From assembly GCF_003350345.1 (NCBI RefSeq), contig NZ_QNVJ01000097.1:1-64000 (forward strand): 64,000 bases of DNA, given 5' to 3'. The notes under the pieces were generated by a model, which was not told the origin of the DNA, did not search any database, and was given only the letters and a program-made list of their open reading frames with translations. Each line of letters begins with the position of its first letter. Position 1 is the stretch's first letter. The translations under genes and the position numbers were made by a program. Positions 26,797 to 35,359 of this stretch are shown piece after piece. This stretch comes from Alkalilacustris brevis. GTDB lineage: Bacteria > Pseudomonadota > Alphaproteobacteria > Rhodobacterales > Rhodobacteraceae.

Positions 26797-27123
26797 TCAG
26801 TTCAACTGAACTTGAAGCGGATAGAAACCGTCCTGGAAATCGCCGAAAAGTTCAGACAGGTCCGGGTGATCGACGGGTTCGCCAGTGTCGTCGGGCACCA
26901 GGTTCTGCTCGGAAACATAGGCGACGTAATAGCTCTGATCGTTCTCGGCCAGCAGATGGTAGAAGGGCTGGTCCTTGGCCGGGCGGCTTTCTTCGGGGAT
27001 CGCGTCGTACCAGTCCTGGGTGTTGGAAAAGATCGCATCGACATCAAAAACCACACCGCGAAACGGATGTTTGCGGTGCCGGACAACCTGCCCGAGATGA
27101 TATTTCGCGCGCTTCTTCAGCAT
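26797..27123 (-). CDS. hspQ: Heat-shock protein HspQ (YccV-like)
   Basis: A 108-residue protein of the HspQ/hemimethylated-DNA-binding YccV family. In enterobacteria it acts as a Lon specificity-enhancing factor. Family segments are AKYHLGQVVRHRKHPFRGVVFDVD, the aromatic WYDAIPEESRPAKDQPFYHLL and YYVAYVSEQNLVPDDTGEPV. The extra upstream frame is dropped; the ATG at 27123 matches the family start. It is divergent from the transglycosylase gene. Together with two Hsp20 genes and groESL it makes this a window rich in heat-shock genes. Confidence 0.93.
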   Translation of the reverse strand: MLKKRAKYHLGQVVRHRKHPFRGVVFDVDAIFSNTQDWYDAIPEESRPAKDQPFYHLLAENDQSYYVAYVSEQNLVPDDTGEPVDHPDLSELFGDFQDGFYPLQVQLN

Positions 27124-27368
27124 GGTTAGAACCCCCAAGCCCCTTACTAGACTCAATCCCGGCCCGATGTCCATCGGGTGCGGCGGGTGCGGCTGGAAAC
27201 AGTCTGTGAATGTCGATTCGATAGTATTTTCCTGCTTCCCTCGGGGCAAGTTTGTATCGCTCGCGGATTTCTGAACCCGGCAGCGGGGCGGCATGGGGGG
27301 TTTCGAATTTCCCCATGCGGCAAATTGCTGTAAGGTGCAGCCAACAAAAAAGACGACGAGAGGCAGTC

Positions 27369-27953
27369 ATGGGCAGGTTCTTCCGCTACGCGGTCGTACT
27401 TCTGTTGCTTGCATCCTGCGGGGGCGGCGGCAGATTCAGCGCACCAAGCAATCTGGACGATGCCTGCAGCATCGTCCGCGAGCGTCCTCATTACCTGCGG
27501 GCCATGCGCGCGGCGGAACGCAACTGGGGCGTGCCGGTGCCGGTGCAGATGGCCACGATCCACGCCGAAAGCCGTTTTATCGGAGATGCACGCACACCGT
27601 TCCAGTATTCGCTGGGCGTGATCCCCATGGGCCGACAATCCTCGGCCTACGGGTACAGCCAGGCGCTCGACGGCACATGGGAAGAGTACCAGAGCGAAAC
27701 CGGCAATCGCAGGGCGCGGCGTGACGATATCCGCGATGCGACCGATTTCATGGGCTGGTACATGAACAAGACCGAGCAGCGAAACGGCATCGCAAAATGG
27801 GATGCGCGCAACCAGTATCTGGCCTATCACGAGGGGCACGCGGGTTTTGCGCGCGGCAGCTACAACGCGAAGGCCTGGCTGTTGCGCGTGGCCGACGGGG
27901 TGGCCGACCGCGCGGTGCGCTATGATGCGCAGCTCAGGGCGTGCCGGGCCTGA
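27369..27953 (+). CDS. Lytic-transglycosylase-like lipoprotein (SLT fold)
   Basis: A 194-residue envelope protein. The signal peptide ends in the lipobox LASC with acylated Cys17, followed by a Gly-rich linker. The SLT-like domain has VQMATIHAESRFIGDARTP with the probable catalytic Glu, YGYSQALDGTWEEYQ, and NQYLAYHEGHAGFARGSYN. This is close to the C-terminal part of lysozyme-like transglycosylases that cut peptidoglycan to 1,6-anhydromuramyl products. The ATG at 27369 follows GAGAGG. A terminator follows directly. Confidence 0.87.
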   Translation: MGRFFRYAVVLLLLASCGGGGRFSAPSNLDDACSIVRERPHYLRAMRAAERNWGVPVPVQMATIHAESRFIGDARTPFQYSLGVIPMGRQSSAYGYSQALDGTWEEYQSETGNRRARRDDIRDATDFMGWYMNKTEQRNGIAKWDARNQYLAYHEGHAGFARGSYNAKAWLLRVADGVADRAVRYDAQLRACRA

Positions 27954-27961
27954 CCGGAGGC

Positions 27962-27996
27962 GGCCCCGCGCGACAGCCAGGCGGCGGGGCCTTATT
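27962..27996. terminator. Bidirectional terminator between transglycosylase gene and lolA
   Basis: An 8-bp stem GGCCCCGC/GCGGGGCC is followed by TTATT. It lies at the end of the transglycosylase gene and directly abuts the stop codon of the convergent lolA gene. Confidence 0.7.
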
Positions 27997-28594
27997 GCCG
28001 CCGGTCTTCCGCCTCGTGGGTGATGCTGAACAGGGCGCTTGAAAGCGCGACGCCGGTTTCCAGCCCGCCCAGGATGACGGTGGTTTCGCGCCCGGCGTCA
28101 TCGGTCACGCGCCACTGGCGCAATTCGGTCGGACCGGCGGTGAAGACCAGGCGGATATTGCCGTATTCGGGGTTTTCCGGATCCTGCGCGACAACGACTG
28201 TGGTGTTGTCCTCCTGCCGGTGCGCCACAACCATCCGGTCGCGGCCAAGGTCGACGCTGGGCGCAAGGATCAGGTTGAGCGGCGTGCGGCGCAGCGGGTA
28301 TTGCGTCGGCCCCTGGTTGGACTTGCCGTCAAAGATGGCAACCTGCCCGCCTCCGGCCATCACCAGGCTGTCATCCGGCGGATCGTATTCAAACCGCATC
28401 CGCCCGGGGCGGTGGATGTAGAGCGTCCCGGTCGAGATCGTGCCATCGGGGTTGATCTGGGTGAATTCTGTCCGCGCTGTCGTGAAATCATTGAAATAGC
28501 GCGACAGTTCGGCAAGCGAAATCGGCTCCGCCCAGGCCGGCAGGGCCAGCGTGGCGGCAAGAAGCGGGGCGAGGAAAAGGCTGCGACGTTTCAT
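27992..28594 (-). CDS. lolA: Outer-membrane lipoprotein carrier LolA
   Basis: Periplasmic chaperone carrying lipoproteins from LolCDE to the outer membrane. The 200-residue protein has a cleavable signal peptide (MKRRSLFLAPLLAATLALPAW, cleaved about residue 22) and the LolA fold, with FTTARTEFTQINPDGTISTGTLYIHRPGRMRFEYD near the N-terminus. Strand segments such as VVAQDPENPEYGNIRLVF and LRQWRVTDDAGRETTVIL follow. The upstream frame is unsupported; the ATG at 28594 starts the signal peptide. In relatives it often follows ftsK, which is absent here. Confidence 0.92.
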   Translation of the reverse strand: MKRRSLFLAPLLAATLALPAWAEPISLAELSRYFNDFTTARTEFTQINPDGTISTGTLYIHRPGRMRFEYDPPDDSLVMAGGGQVAIFDGKSNQGPTQYPLRRTPLNLILAPSVDLGRDRMVVAHRQEDNTTVVVAQDPENPEYGNIRLVFTAGPTELRQWRVTDDAGRETTVILGGLETGVALSSALFSITHEAEDRRQ

Positions 28595-28861
28595 GTTGCG
28601 AATATAGGCACGTGCCCTGGCCGATGCACCCCGCAATCCATCACGAGAGAGCGAGAGGGCTGAAACATGGGCGGAATTCTGCGCCCGTGGGGGCTCGGTG
28701 ATGGGGGCCGGCGGGGGCGCGCGCCAAGCCATCCGCGAGGAAGGCACCAGACGTGCCGCGCAGGCGGGTTGCGCCCCCTGCATTTGGAGGGCGCGCCGCA
28801 TCGCCCCGTTGCCCTAGGTTGGCCGCGAGCGAGAAACGCCAGAGGCAGCAGGAGGTGCCAG

Positions 28862-29848
28862 ATGTGGGATTTTTCCTTTGGCCGCAGCATTGGCCTGATG
28901 GTGCAGACACTGCCCTTCGTGCTGCTGCGCATGGGGGTCTATTTTGGCGCGGCGCTGGCCTATGTGCTGATTACCGGCACCGGCGCCGGGATCGGCTGGG
29001 GCATCGGCGCGCTGGGCGATGAGGGCTTTCGCGCCAGTTCGACCTTTTTCGGCGGGCTGACCGGTTTTGTCGTGGTCATGGCCGTGATGTACTGGCTGCG
29101 CGAATATATCCTTTACATGGTCAAGGCCGGGCATATCGCGGTGATGGTCGAACTGATCGACAACCGGCCCATGCCTGACGGGCGCAGCCAGATCGGCCAT
29201 GCCCAGGCCATCGTGCGAGAGCGCTTTGCCGAGGCCAGCATCCTGTTTGCCGTCGATCAGCTCATCAAGGGGGTGCTGCGGGCGATCACCGGCCTGATCC
29301 GCGGGGTGTTCACCATTCTGCCGATCCCCGGCGTGAAGCAGCTGATCAGCATATTGCGCGCCTTTCTGCGGGTGGCGGTGGGCTTCATCGACGAGGTGAT
29401 CCTGGCCTATGGCATCCGCACCCGCGCCACCAACCCCTGGGAATCGGCACGCCGGGCGCTGGTGCTTTACGGGCAGAACTATGTGCCCATGCTCAAGAAC
29501 GCGGCCTGGATCACGGTGTTTGTTTATGGGCTGTCGATCGTGCTGTTCTTCATCATGCTTGCGCCCGCGGCGCTGATCGCCAATGCCTTTCCCAACGGGT
29601 GGTCGGCGATGGGGGTCTTGCTTGCGGTGATCTTCGCCTGGTCGGTCAAGGCCGCGGTGCTTGAGCCGCTGGCGGTGGCGTGCCTGCTGCAGGCCTATTT
29701 CAAGACCATCGAAGGCCAGGAGCCGAACCCGGAATGGGAAGCCCGGCTCGAAGGCATGTCGGACAAGTTCCGCAAGCTGAAGGAACGCGCCTTCAGCGCC
29801 GGCGGCGGTGAGGCGGGGGCGCTGAAGCCCGACGGCGCCGGCAGTTGA
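28862..29848 (+). CDS. Conserved membrane protein of unknown function
   Basis: A 328-residue inner-membrane protein with about six or seven helices. Two or three helices lie near the N-terminus (VYFGAALAYVLITGTGAGIGWGIGAL, FVVVMAVMYWLREYILYM). A cytoplasmic or amphipathic middle (about 100-200) contains VRERFAEASILFAVDQLIKG. Two more helices (ITVFVYGLSIVLFFIMLAPAALIA, LLAVIFAWSVKAAVLEPLAVA) and a charged tail follow. I recognise no named family; it resembles conserved Rhodobacterales hypotheticals. The ATG at 28862 has an excellent AGGAGG box. It is divergent from lolA. Confidence 0.8.
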   Translation: MWDFSFGRSIGLMVQTLPFVLLRMGVYFGAALAYVLITGTGAGIGWGIGALGDEGFRASSTFFGGLTGFVVVMAVMYWLREYILYMVKAGHIAVMVELIDNRPMPDGRSQIGHAQAIVRERFAEASILFAVDQLIKGVLRAITGLIRGVFTILPIPGVKQLISILRAFLRVAVGFIDEVILAYGIRTRATNPWESARRALVLYGQNYVPMLKNAAWITVFVYGLSIVLFFIMLAPAALIANAFPNGWSAMGVLLAVIFAWSVKAAVLEPLAVACLLQAYFKTIEGQEPNPEWEARLEGMSDKFRKLKERAFSAGGGEAGALKPDGAGS

Positions 29849-29923
29849 TCGGGCGGGCCCGATGGTGTTTTCTGGGCTGGCGCGCAAACTGTTGCCGCAG
29901 CGCCGTTTTGCGAGGGCGGTGCC

Positions 29924-29963
29924 GCCTCCGGCGGGGATATTTCCGCCAAGAAGAAGGGGCGGG
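29924..29963 (+). repeat. Dispersed intergenic element, copy 3
   Basis: GCCTCCGGCGGGGATATTTC followed by CGCCAAGAAGAAGGGGCGGG. It lies between the membrane protein gene and glpK; its right half is the CAAGAAGAAG variant. Confidence 0.8.
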
Positions 29964-30007
29964 CAGGTTGTCTGGTTCGGTGGTGTGCGCTTCTGGCGGA
30001 GGGGGGA

Positions 30008-31495
30008 ATGGGGCACATACTGGCCATCGATCAGGGCACCACGTCGAGCCGGGCGATCATCTTCGACGGGGAGATGAAGGTCTGCGCCGTGGCGCAGCAG
30101 GAATTCGCGCAGCATTATCCTGCCAGCGGCTGGGTGGAGCATGACCCGGCCGATCTGTGGAGTTCGACCGCCGCGACCGCCCGTGCCGCGATCGAACGCG
30201 CGGGGCTGCGCGCCGGCGACATTGCCGCGATCGGGCTGACCAACCAGCGCGAGACGACCGTGGTCTGGGACCGCGAAACAGGCGCGCCAATCCATAACGC
30301 CATCGTCTGGCAGGACCGGCGCACTGCCGGCATGTGCCGCAGGCTGCGCGACGAGGGGCATGAGGCCCTGATCACCGGGCGTACGGGGCTGTTGCCGGAT
30401 TCGTATTTCTCGGGCACCAAGCTGGCCTGGCTGCTGGAGAATGTGGAGGGCGCGCGGGCCCGCGCCCGGCGGGGCGAGCTGCTTTTCGGTACGGTCGATA
30501 CCTGGCTGATCTGGAAGCTGACCGGCGGCGCGGCGCATGTGACAGACGCCACCAATGCCGCGCGCACCATGCTTTACGATATCCACAAGGGCTGCTGGAG
30601 CGACGAGATCTGCGCGCTTCTGGATATCCCGATGCAGATGTTGCCCGAGTTGCGCGATTGCGCGGATGATTTCGGGGAAACCCGCGCCGATCTGTTCGGG
30701 CATCCGGTTCCGATACTCGGGGTGGCGGGCGATCAGCAGGCGGCGACGATCGGGCAGGCCTGTTTCCGCCCCGGCATGATGAAATCGACCTATGGCACGG
30801 GGTGTTTCGCGCTGCTCAATACCGGCGATGTGCCGGTGACGTCGCACAACCGGCTGCTGACCACGATCGCCTATCAGCTGGATGGGCGGCCGACTTATGC
30901 GCTGGAAGGGTCGATCTTCGTGGCCGGGGCGGTGGTGCAATGGCTGCGCGACGGGCTGGGGCTGATCCGCGACGCGGGCGAGACGCAGGGGCTGGCCGAA
31001 CGCGCGGATCCGGGGCAGCGGCTGATCCTCGTGCCGGCCTTCACCGGCTTGGGCGCGCCTTACTGGAACGCCGATTGCCGCGGCGCGATCTTCGGGCTGA
31101 CGCGCAATTCCGGGCCGGCCGAGTTTGCCCGCGCGGCGCTGGAAAGCGTGGGTTTCCAGACCCGCGACCTGTTGGAGGCGATGCGCGCCGACTGGGAGGC
31201 GGGCGCGGACGAGGCGGTGCTGCGGGTCGATGGCGGCATGGTGGCCTCGGACTGGGCGATGCAGTTTCTGGCCGATATCCTGGGGGCGCCGGTCGATCGG
31301 CCTGCCCTGCACGAGACGACGGCACTGGGCGCGGCCTGGCTGGCCGGGATGCGGGCCGGGCTTTACCCCGGCCAGCAGGGCTTTGCCCGGGCCTGGAAAT
31401 GCGAGCGCCAGTTCACCCCCGAAATGGACGCGAAAGAGCGTGTCGAACGCTATACCGCCTGGCAGCGCGCGGTGAAGGCGACCCTTAGCGTCTGA
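30008..31495 (+). CDS. glpK: Glycerol kinase
   Basis: Phosphorylates glycerol to sn-glycerol 3-phosphate with ATP. The 495-residue protein is complete: [16 protein letters not shown] at the start, [68 protein letters not shown] and the C-terminal [22 protein letters not shown]. The ATG at 30008 follows a G-rich ribosome-binding stretch. No glycerol facilitator or glycerol-3-phosphate dehydrogenase gene is next to it, so it appears to stand alone. Confidence 0.98.
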   Translation: MGHILAIDQGTTSSRAIIFDGEMKVCAVAQQEFAQHYPASGWVEHDPADLWSSTAATARAAIERAGLRAGDIAAIGLTNQRETTVVWDRETGAPIHNAIVWQDRRTAGMCRRLRDEGHEALITGRTGLLPDSYFSGTKLAWLLENVEGARARARRGELLFGTVDTWLIWKLTGGAAHVTDATNAARTMLYDIHKGCWSDEICALLDIPMQMLPELRDCADDFGETRADLFGHPVPILGVAGDQQAATIGQACFRPGMMKSTYGTGCFALLNTGDVPVTSHNRLLTTIAYQLDGRPTYALEGSIFVAGAVVQWLRDGLGLIRDAGETQGLAERADPGQRLILVPAFTGLGAPYWNADCRGAIFGLTRNSGPAEFARAALESVGFQTRDLLEAMRADWEAGADEAVLRVDGGMVASDWAMQFLADILGAPVDRPALHETTALGAAWLAGMRAGLYPGQQGFARAWKCERQFTPEMDAKERVERYTAWQRAVKATLSV

Positions 31496-31598
31496 CGGGG
31501 GCTTGCCGCGGGTGCGGAGGCCGCCCACACCTTGGCGATTGCATTTCCGTCGCTGAGCCGCATGATGCCCTCAGGACATTCGGTTGAAGAGGTTTGCA

Positions 31599-32495
31599 AT
31601 GGAATTTGACCCTGCCGCGGTCGAGTCGCTTTTCGGCGGCAACCTGATCGTGCTGTTACTGGCGCTGTTCATCCTGATTTCGCTGTTTCTTGGCGTGCGG
31701 ATCGTGCCGCAGTCGGAAAAGCATGTGGTCGAGCGTTTCGGCCGGCTGCAGAAGGTGCTGGGGCCGGGGATCAACCTGATCGTGCCGTTTCTGGACCGGG
31801 TGGCGCACCGGATTTCGATCCTGGAACGCCAGCTTCCCAATTCGCGCCAGGATGCGATCACTGCCGACAACGTGCTGGTGCAGGTGGAAACCAGCGTCTT
31901 CTACCGGATCATGGAGCCGGAAAAGACGGTCTATCGCATCCGTGACGTTGACCCGGCCATCGCCACCACCGTGGCCGGGATCGTGCGCTCAGAGATTGGC
32001 GCGATGGAGCTTGACGAGGTGCAGCACAACCGCGCGCGTCTGACCCAGCGCATCCGCGAGTCGCTGGCCGATGTGGTGGAAGACTGGGGCATCGTTGTGA
32101 CCCGGGCCGAGATGCTGGATGTGAACCTCGATGACGCGACGCGCGCGGCCATGCTTCAGCAGCTTAACGCCGAACGCGCCCGACGCGCCCAGGTGACCGA
32201 GGCCGAGGGCAAGAAGCGCGCCGTGGAACTGGCCGCCGAGGGCGATCTCTACGCCGCCGAACAGGAGGCCAAGGCACGCCGCATCCTGGCCGACGCTGAA
32301 GCCTACGCCACCGGCGTGATCGCCGCCGCGATCCGCGACAACGGGCTTGAGGCGGCGCAGTATCAGGTCGCGCTCAAGCAGGTCGAGGCGCTGACCAAGG
32401 TGGGCGAGGGCGAGGGCAAGCAGGTGGTGATCGTGCCGGCGCAGGCGCTCGACGCCTTCGGCAACGCCTTCAACATGCTCAAGGGCAAGGCGTGA
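31599..32495 (+). CDS. qmcA: SPFH/band 7 membrane protein (QmcA-like)
   Basis: A 298-residue inner-membrane protein. One N-terminal helix (IVLLLALFILISLFLGV, about residues 16-32) is followed by an SPFH domain (IVPQSEKHVVERFGRLQKVLGPGINLIVPFLD) and a long Ala/Glu-rich helix that builds oligomeric rings (ARRAQVTEAEGKKRAVELAAEGD). It is of the QmcA/stomatin type, thought to organise membrane microdomains and quality-control proteases. The ATG at 31599 follows AAGAGG. The next gene (NfeD-like) overlaps its stop by TGATG, the usual stomatin-NfeD pairing. Confidence 0.92.
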   Translation: MEFDPAAVESLFGGNLIVLLLALFILISLFLGVRIVPQSEKHVVERFGRLQKVLGPGINLIVPFLDRVAHRISILERQLPNSRQDAITADNVLVQVETSVFYRIMEPEKTVYRIRDVDPAIATTVAGIVRSEIGAMELDEVQHNRARLTQRIRESLADVVEDWGIVVTRAEMLDVNLDDATRAAMLQQLNAERARRAQVTEAEGKKRAVELAAEGDLYAAEQEAKARRILADAEAYATGVIAAAIRDNGLEAAQYQVALKQVEALTKVGEGEGKQVVIVPAQALDAFGNAFNMLKGKA

Positions 32496-32779
32496 TGGTC
32501 GATCTGTGGTATCTCTGGATCGTGGCGGGGATGGTGCTGGCCATTCTCGAGCTGTTCCTGCCCGGTTACATCTTTGTGGGGTCCGCCATCGGCGCGGTGG
32601 TGACGGGCTTGCTGCTGTGGCTGGGGATATGGCCCGCGGGCTGGATGGCCGAGGGGCTGGCCAACGCCCTGCTGGTCTTCGCGCTGGTGTCGCTTGTGGT
32701 CTGGCTGGGGTTGCGGCGCACGCTTGGGCTGCGCAAAGGCCAGGTAAAAACCTGGACGCGCGACATCAACGAAGACTGA
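32495..32779 (+). CDS. Short NfeD-family membrane protein
   Basis: A 94-residue partner of the SPFH protein. Two or three helices make up most of it (WYLWIVAGMVLAILELFLPGYIFVGSAIGAVVTGLLLWLG, ALLVFALVSLVVWLGL), followed by RRTLGLRKGQVKTW. The C-terminal OB-fold domain of longer NfeD proteins is missing, as in the YbbK/QmcA-YbbK type pair. Translation is coupled to the preceding gene. A CCGCGGGC/GCCCGCGG hairpin (32782-32801) follows and may end the operon. Confidence 0.88.
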   Translation: MVDLWYLWIVAGMVLAILELFLPGYIFVGSAIGAVVTGLLLWLGIWPAGWMAEGLANALLVFALVSLVVWLGLRRTLGLRKGQVKTWTRDINED

Positions 32780-32781
32780 AG

Positions 32782-32801
32782 CCGCGGGCGTCTGCCCGCG
32801 G
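32782..32801 (+). terminator. Hairpin after the qmcA-nfeD operon
   Basis: An 8-bp perfect stem with a GTCT loop begins three bases after the NfeD stop codon. Only two T follow, so termination strength is uncertain. Confidence 0.5.
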
Positions 32802-32850
32802 TTCCGGCGTTGGCAGAGAAAGCCTTTGCGGCGCCACCTGACAGGTCGCT

Positions 32851-34170
32851 TCAGCCGTCCTGCCGCTTGGCGCGCAGCTTCGCGAACCAGTCGAGGCGCT
32901 TTTTCAGCTCGCGCTCGAACCCGCGCTCGGGCGGGTGGTAATAGATCGGGCGTCTCATCTCGTCAGGAAAGTAGTTCTGCCCCGAAAACCCGTCCTCGAA
33001 ATCATGGTCATAGGCATAGCCCGCCCCATAGCCCTGATCCTTCATCAGTTTGGTGGGGGCGTTCAGGATATGCCTGGGCGGGGGTTCCGAGCCGGTCTTC
33101 TTCGCCCCTGCGACCGCCGCCTTGTAGGCCGCATAGGCCGCGTTCGACTTGGGCGCCAGCGCAAGGTAGATCACCGCCTGCGCCAGCGCGAGTTCACCTT
33201 CCGGGCTGCCCAGCCGCTCATAGGTTTGCCAGCCCTGCAGGCAGACGGCCTGCGCCTGGGGGTCGGCAAGGCCGATATCCTCGACCGCCATGCGGGTCAG
33301 CCGGCGCGCCAGAAAGCGCGGGTCTTCGCCGCCTGCCAGCATTCGCGCGAACCAGTACAGCGCGGCATCCGGGTCCGATCCGCGCACCGATTTGTGCAGC
33401 GCCGAGATCAGGTTGTAATGTTCGTCGCCCGATTTGTCGTAGCGCGCGGCGCGGCGCATCAGCCGGGCTGTCAGCGCGTCGAGATCAAGCGGTGTGCCGG
33501 GCTTCCATGCCGCCACCTGCTCGATCAGGTTCAAGAGCGCGCGGCCATCGCCATCGGCCATTTCCAAAAGCGCCTCGCGCGCCTCCGCCTTCAGCGGCAG
33601 GGGCCGGCCCAATGCCTTTTCGGCCCGCTGCGCCAGCCGCTCCAGATCGGCCAGCGAGAGGCGTTCAAGTACCAGAACCTGCGCGCGACTAAGCAGCGCG
33701 GCGTTCAGCTCGAACGAGGGGTTCTCGGTGGTCGCGCCGACCAGCAGGATCGTGCCGTCCTCCATATAGGGCAGGAAGCCATCCTGCTGGGCCTTGTTGA
33801 AGCGGTGAATCTCATCGACGAAAAGAAGCGTGCCGCGTCCGCCCTGGTGACGCAGGCGCGCCGCCTCGAACACCTTTTTCAGGTCGGCCACGCCAGTGAA
33901 AATGGCGCTGATCTGCACGAAGTGCAGCCCCGCCTCGCCGGACAGCAGCCGCGCGATTGTGGTCTTGCCCACCCCCGGCGGCCCCCAGAGAATAAGCGAA
34001 GAAAGGCTGCCTGAGGCCAGCATCGCGCCCAGCGGCCCCTCGGGGGCGAGCAGCTTTTCCTGCCCGATCACCTCCGACAGGGTGGCCGGGCGCAGCCGGT
34101 CGGCCAGCGGGCGCGGGCCGGGCGCCTCGGCGGTGGGGTCATTGGGTGTCTGGTCAAAAAGGTCGGGCAT
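32851..34170 (-). CDS. rarA: Replication-associated recombination protein A
   Basis: AAA+ ATPase (MgsA/RarA) acting at stalled replication forks. The 439-residue protein has Walker A GPPGVGKT at residues 63-70, the family LRPATLSEVIGQEKLL, Walker B LLFVDEIHRFNKAQQD, the sensor ATTENPSFELNAALLSR, and the C-terminal tetramerisation part with SALHKSVRGSDPDAALYW, DPRFLARRLTRMAVEDIG and SNAAYAAYKAA. A GGAGGAG box 12 bases before the ATG lies inside the end of a small upstream ORF. Confidence 0.97.
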   Translation of the reverse strand: MPDLFDQTPNDPTAEAPGPRPLADRLRPATLSEVIGQEKLLAPEGPLGAMLASGSLSSLILWGPPGVGKTTIARLLSGEAGLHFVQISAIFTGVADLKKVFEAARLRHQGGRGTLLFVDEIHRFNKAQQDGFLPYMEDGTILLVGATTENPSFELNAALLSRAQVLVLERLSLADLERLAQRAEKALGRPLPLKAEAREALLEMADGDGRALLNLIEQVAAWKPGTPLDLDALTARLMRRAARYDKSGDEHYNLISALHKSVRGSDPDAALYWFARMLAGGEDPRFLARRLTRMAVEDIGLADPQAQAVCLQGWQTYERLGSPEGELALAQAVIYLALAPKSNAAYAAYKAAVAGAKKTGSEPPPRHILNAPTKLMKDQGYGAGYAYDHDFEDGFSGQNYFPDEMRRPIYYHPPERGFERELKKRLDWFAKLRAKRQDG

Positions 34171-34179
34171 AGGGGCAGG

Positions 34180-34335
34180 TTACTCCTCCGACGGCGCGGG
34201 GGAAAGCGGGCAGTCTTGCATCTGCCGGGCCATCGCACGGGTGCCCGCCTGCCTGTCCTTCAGCGCATCCTTGTTGGGGGGTGAGGCCCATGCCGGGGCG
34301 GCCCCATCAACATTGCCTTTTCGTTGACGGAACAT
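34180..34335 (-). CDS. Possible 51-residue ORF upstream of rarA
   Basis: An open frame starts at the ATG at 34335 and ends at TAA 34182-34180, nine bases before rarA. It contains a helical, charged stretch, NKDALKDRQAGTRAMARQMQD, and an acidic end, PSEE. The ribosome-binding site of rarA overlaps its last codons. There is no good ribosome-binding site of its own and no family match, so this may be a leader ORF or chance. An AT-rich, promoter-like segment (about 34340-34370) precedes it. Confidence 0.3.
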   Translation of the reverse strand: MFRQRKGNVDGAAPAWASPPNKDALKDRQAGTRAMARQMQDCPLSPAPSEE

Positions 34336-34389
34336 GTGAAATCAATGTAAATTATATAATGATTTTCCTGAAAATGTGGGGCATGTCGC

Positions 34390-35154
34390 ATGCAAGCCAG
34401 TTCTTCCCTTCCGCTTGAAAACAAGGTTGCCCTTGTGACGGGGGCGTCGCGAAGGAACGGCCGCGCGATCGCGCTCAAACTGGCGGGGATGGGGGCCGAT
34501 CTGGCCGTCCATGCCCATACCGCGAGGGACGAGGTCAGCCAGGTCGCCGAGGAAATCAGAAATATGGGCCGGAAATCCGCGGCGTTCCTGGGCGATGTCG
34601 CGCAGGAAGCCGATGTGCTGAAGATGTTCGAGGCGATCAACAGCGAATTCGGCGGTGTGGACATTCTCATCAACAATGCCGGCGTCCGCCATGAAAAGCC
34701 GTTCACCGAACTGACCATGGAGGAATGGCGCAACACGATGGCGATCACGGTCGATGGCTCGTTTCTCTGCGCGCGCGAGGCGATCCGCTCGATGCTGACG
34801 CGCGGCGGCGGCCGGGTGGTGAATGTCGGCGGGCTGTCGGCGCATATCGGGGCAAAGCAGCGCGCCCATGTCTCGACGTGCAAGGCGGCGGTCATCGGCC
34901 TGACGCGGGCACTGGCGGTCGAGTTCGGGCACGCGGGCATTACCGCCAATTGCGTGGTGCCGGGGCGCATAGGGGGCGAGCGTTCGGCCACTGCTGGCAA
35001 GCTGCCTGACTTGCCAGACGGCAGCGGGTCGCTGGTGGGCCGCATGGGAGAATTCGAGGATGTCGCGCATATCGTGGCCTCGATCTGCCATCCCAGCGCG
35101 GGCTACATCACTGGACAGGCGATCCATGTCAGCGGCGGGCTCTACATGAACTGA
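34390..35154 (+). CDS. SDR-family protein with degenerate active site
   Basis: A 254-residue short-chain dehydrogenase/reductase of FabG length and layout, with NNAG at 95-98 and the ending GYITGQAIHVSGGLYMN. Aligned by eye to FabG, the catalytic Asn, Ser and Tyr are replaced by Thr120, Gly148 and Val161; only Lys165 remains (HVSTCKAA). The cofactor loop also reads TGASRRNG instead of TGxxxGIG. It may be a binding or regulatory protein, or use other residues. The ATG at 34390 is within an AT-rich promoter region divergent from rarA. It converges with the Ldh gene and ends at a clear terminator. Confidence 0.85.
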   Translation: MQASSSLPLENKVALVTGASRRNGRAIALKLAGMGADLAVHAHTARDEVSQVAEEIRNMGRKSAAFLGDVAQEADVLKMFEAINSEFGGVDILINNAGVRHEKPFTELTMEEWRNTMAITVDGSFLCAREAIRSMLTRGGGRVVNVGGLSAHIGAKQRAHVSTCKAAVIGLTRALAVEFGHAGITANCVVPGRIGGERSATAGKLPDLPDGSGSLVGRMGEFEDVAHIVASICHPSAGYITGQAIHVSGGLYMN

Positions 35155-35190
35155 GCGGGCGGGGTGCAGAGGCGCCGGCTGCCCCGGCAG

Positions 35191-35226
35191 GCGGCAGGGC
35201 CATCGGGCACCTGCCGCTTTCGCTTT
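35191..35226 (+). terminator. Intrinsic terminator of the SDR gene
   Basis: An 8-bp stem GCGGCAGG/CCTGCCGC with an 11-base loop is followed by TTTCGCTTT, 37 bases after the SDR stop codon. Confidence 0.7.
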
Positions 35227-35332
35227 GCAGATCAGCCCCTTGGGTGGCTTCCCGACGCCGCGCAAGCAGCCTTCGGCGACCATTTGCGCGATCAAGCAGG
35301 CGGGTTCCTCTTCGCGCTTCGTTCCGTGTGTG

Positions 35333-35355
35333 GTCTGCGGGCAATGCCCGCAGAC
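35333..35355 (-). terminator. Hairpin at the end of the Ldh-family gene
   Basis: A perfect 10-bp stem (35333-35342 with 35346-35355) around a 3-base loop lies four bases beyond the Ldh stop codon on the minus strand. No T tract follows; it may stop or protect the transcript. Confidence 0.5.
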
Positions 35356-35359
35356 TGGG

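Noticed and set aside
28814..31528. Open frame of 904 codons on the minus strand across the membrane protein and glpK
   Set aside because: Caused by GC-skewed third positions. It covers two clear plus-strand genes and their spacer, and the product has no recognisable domain.
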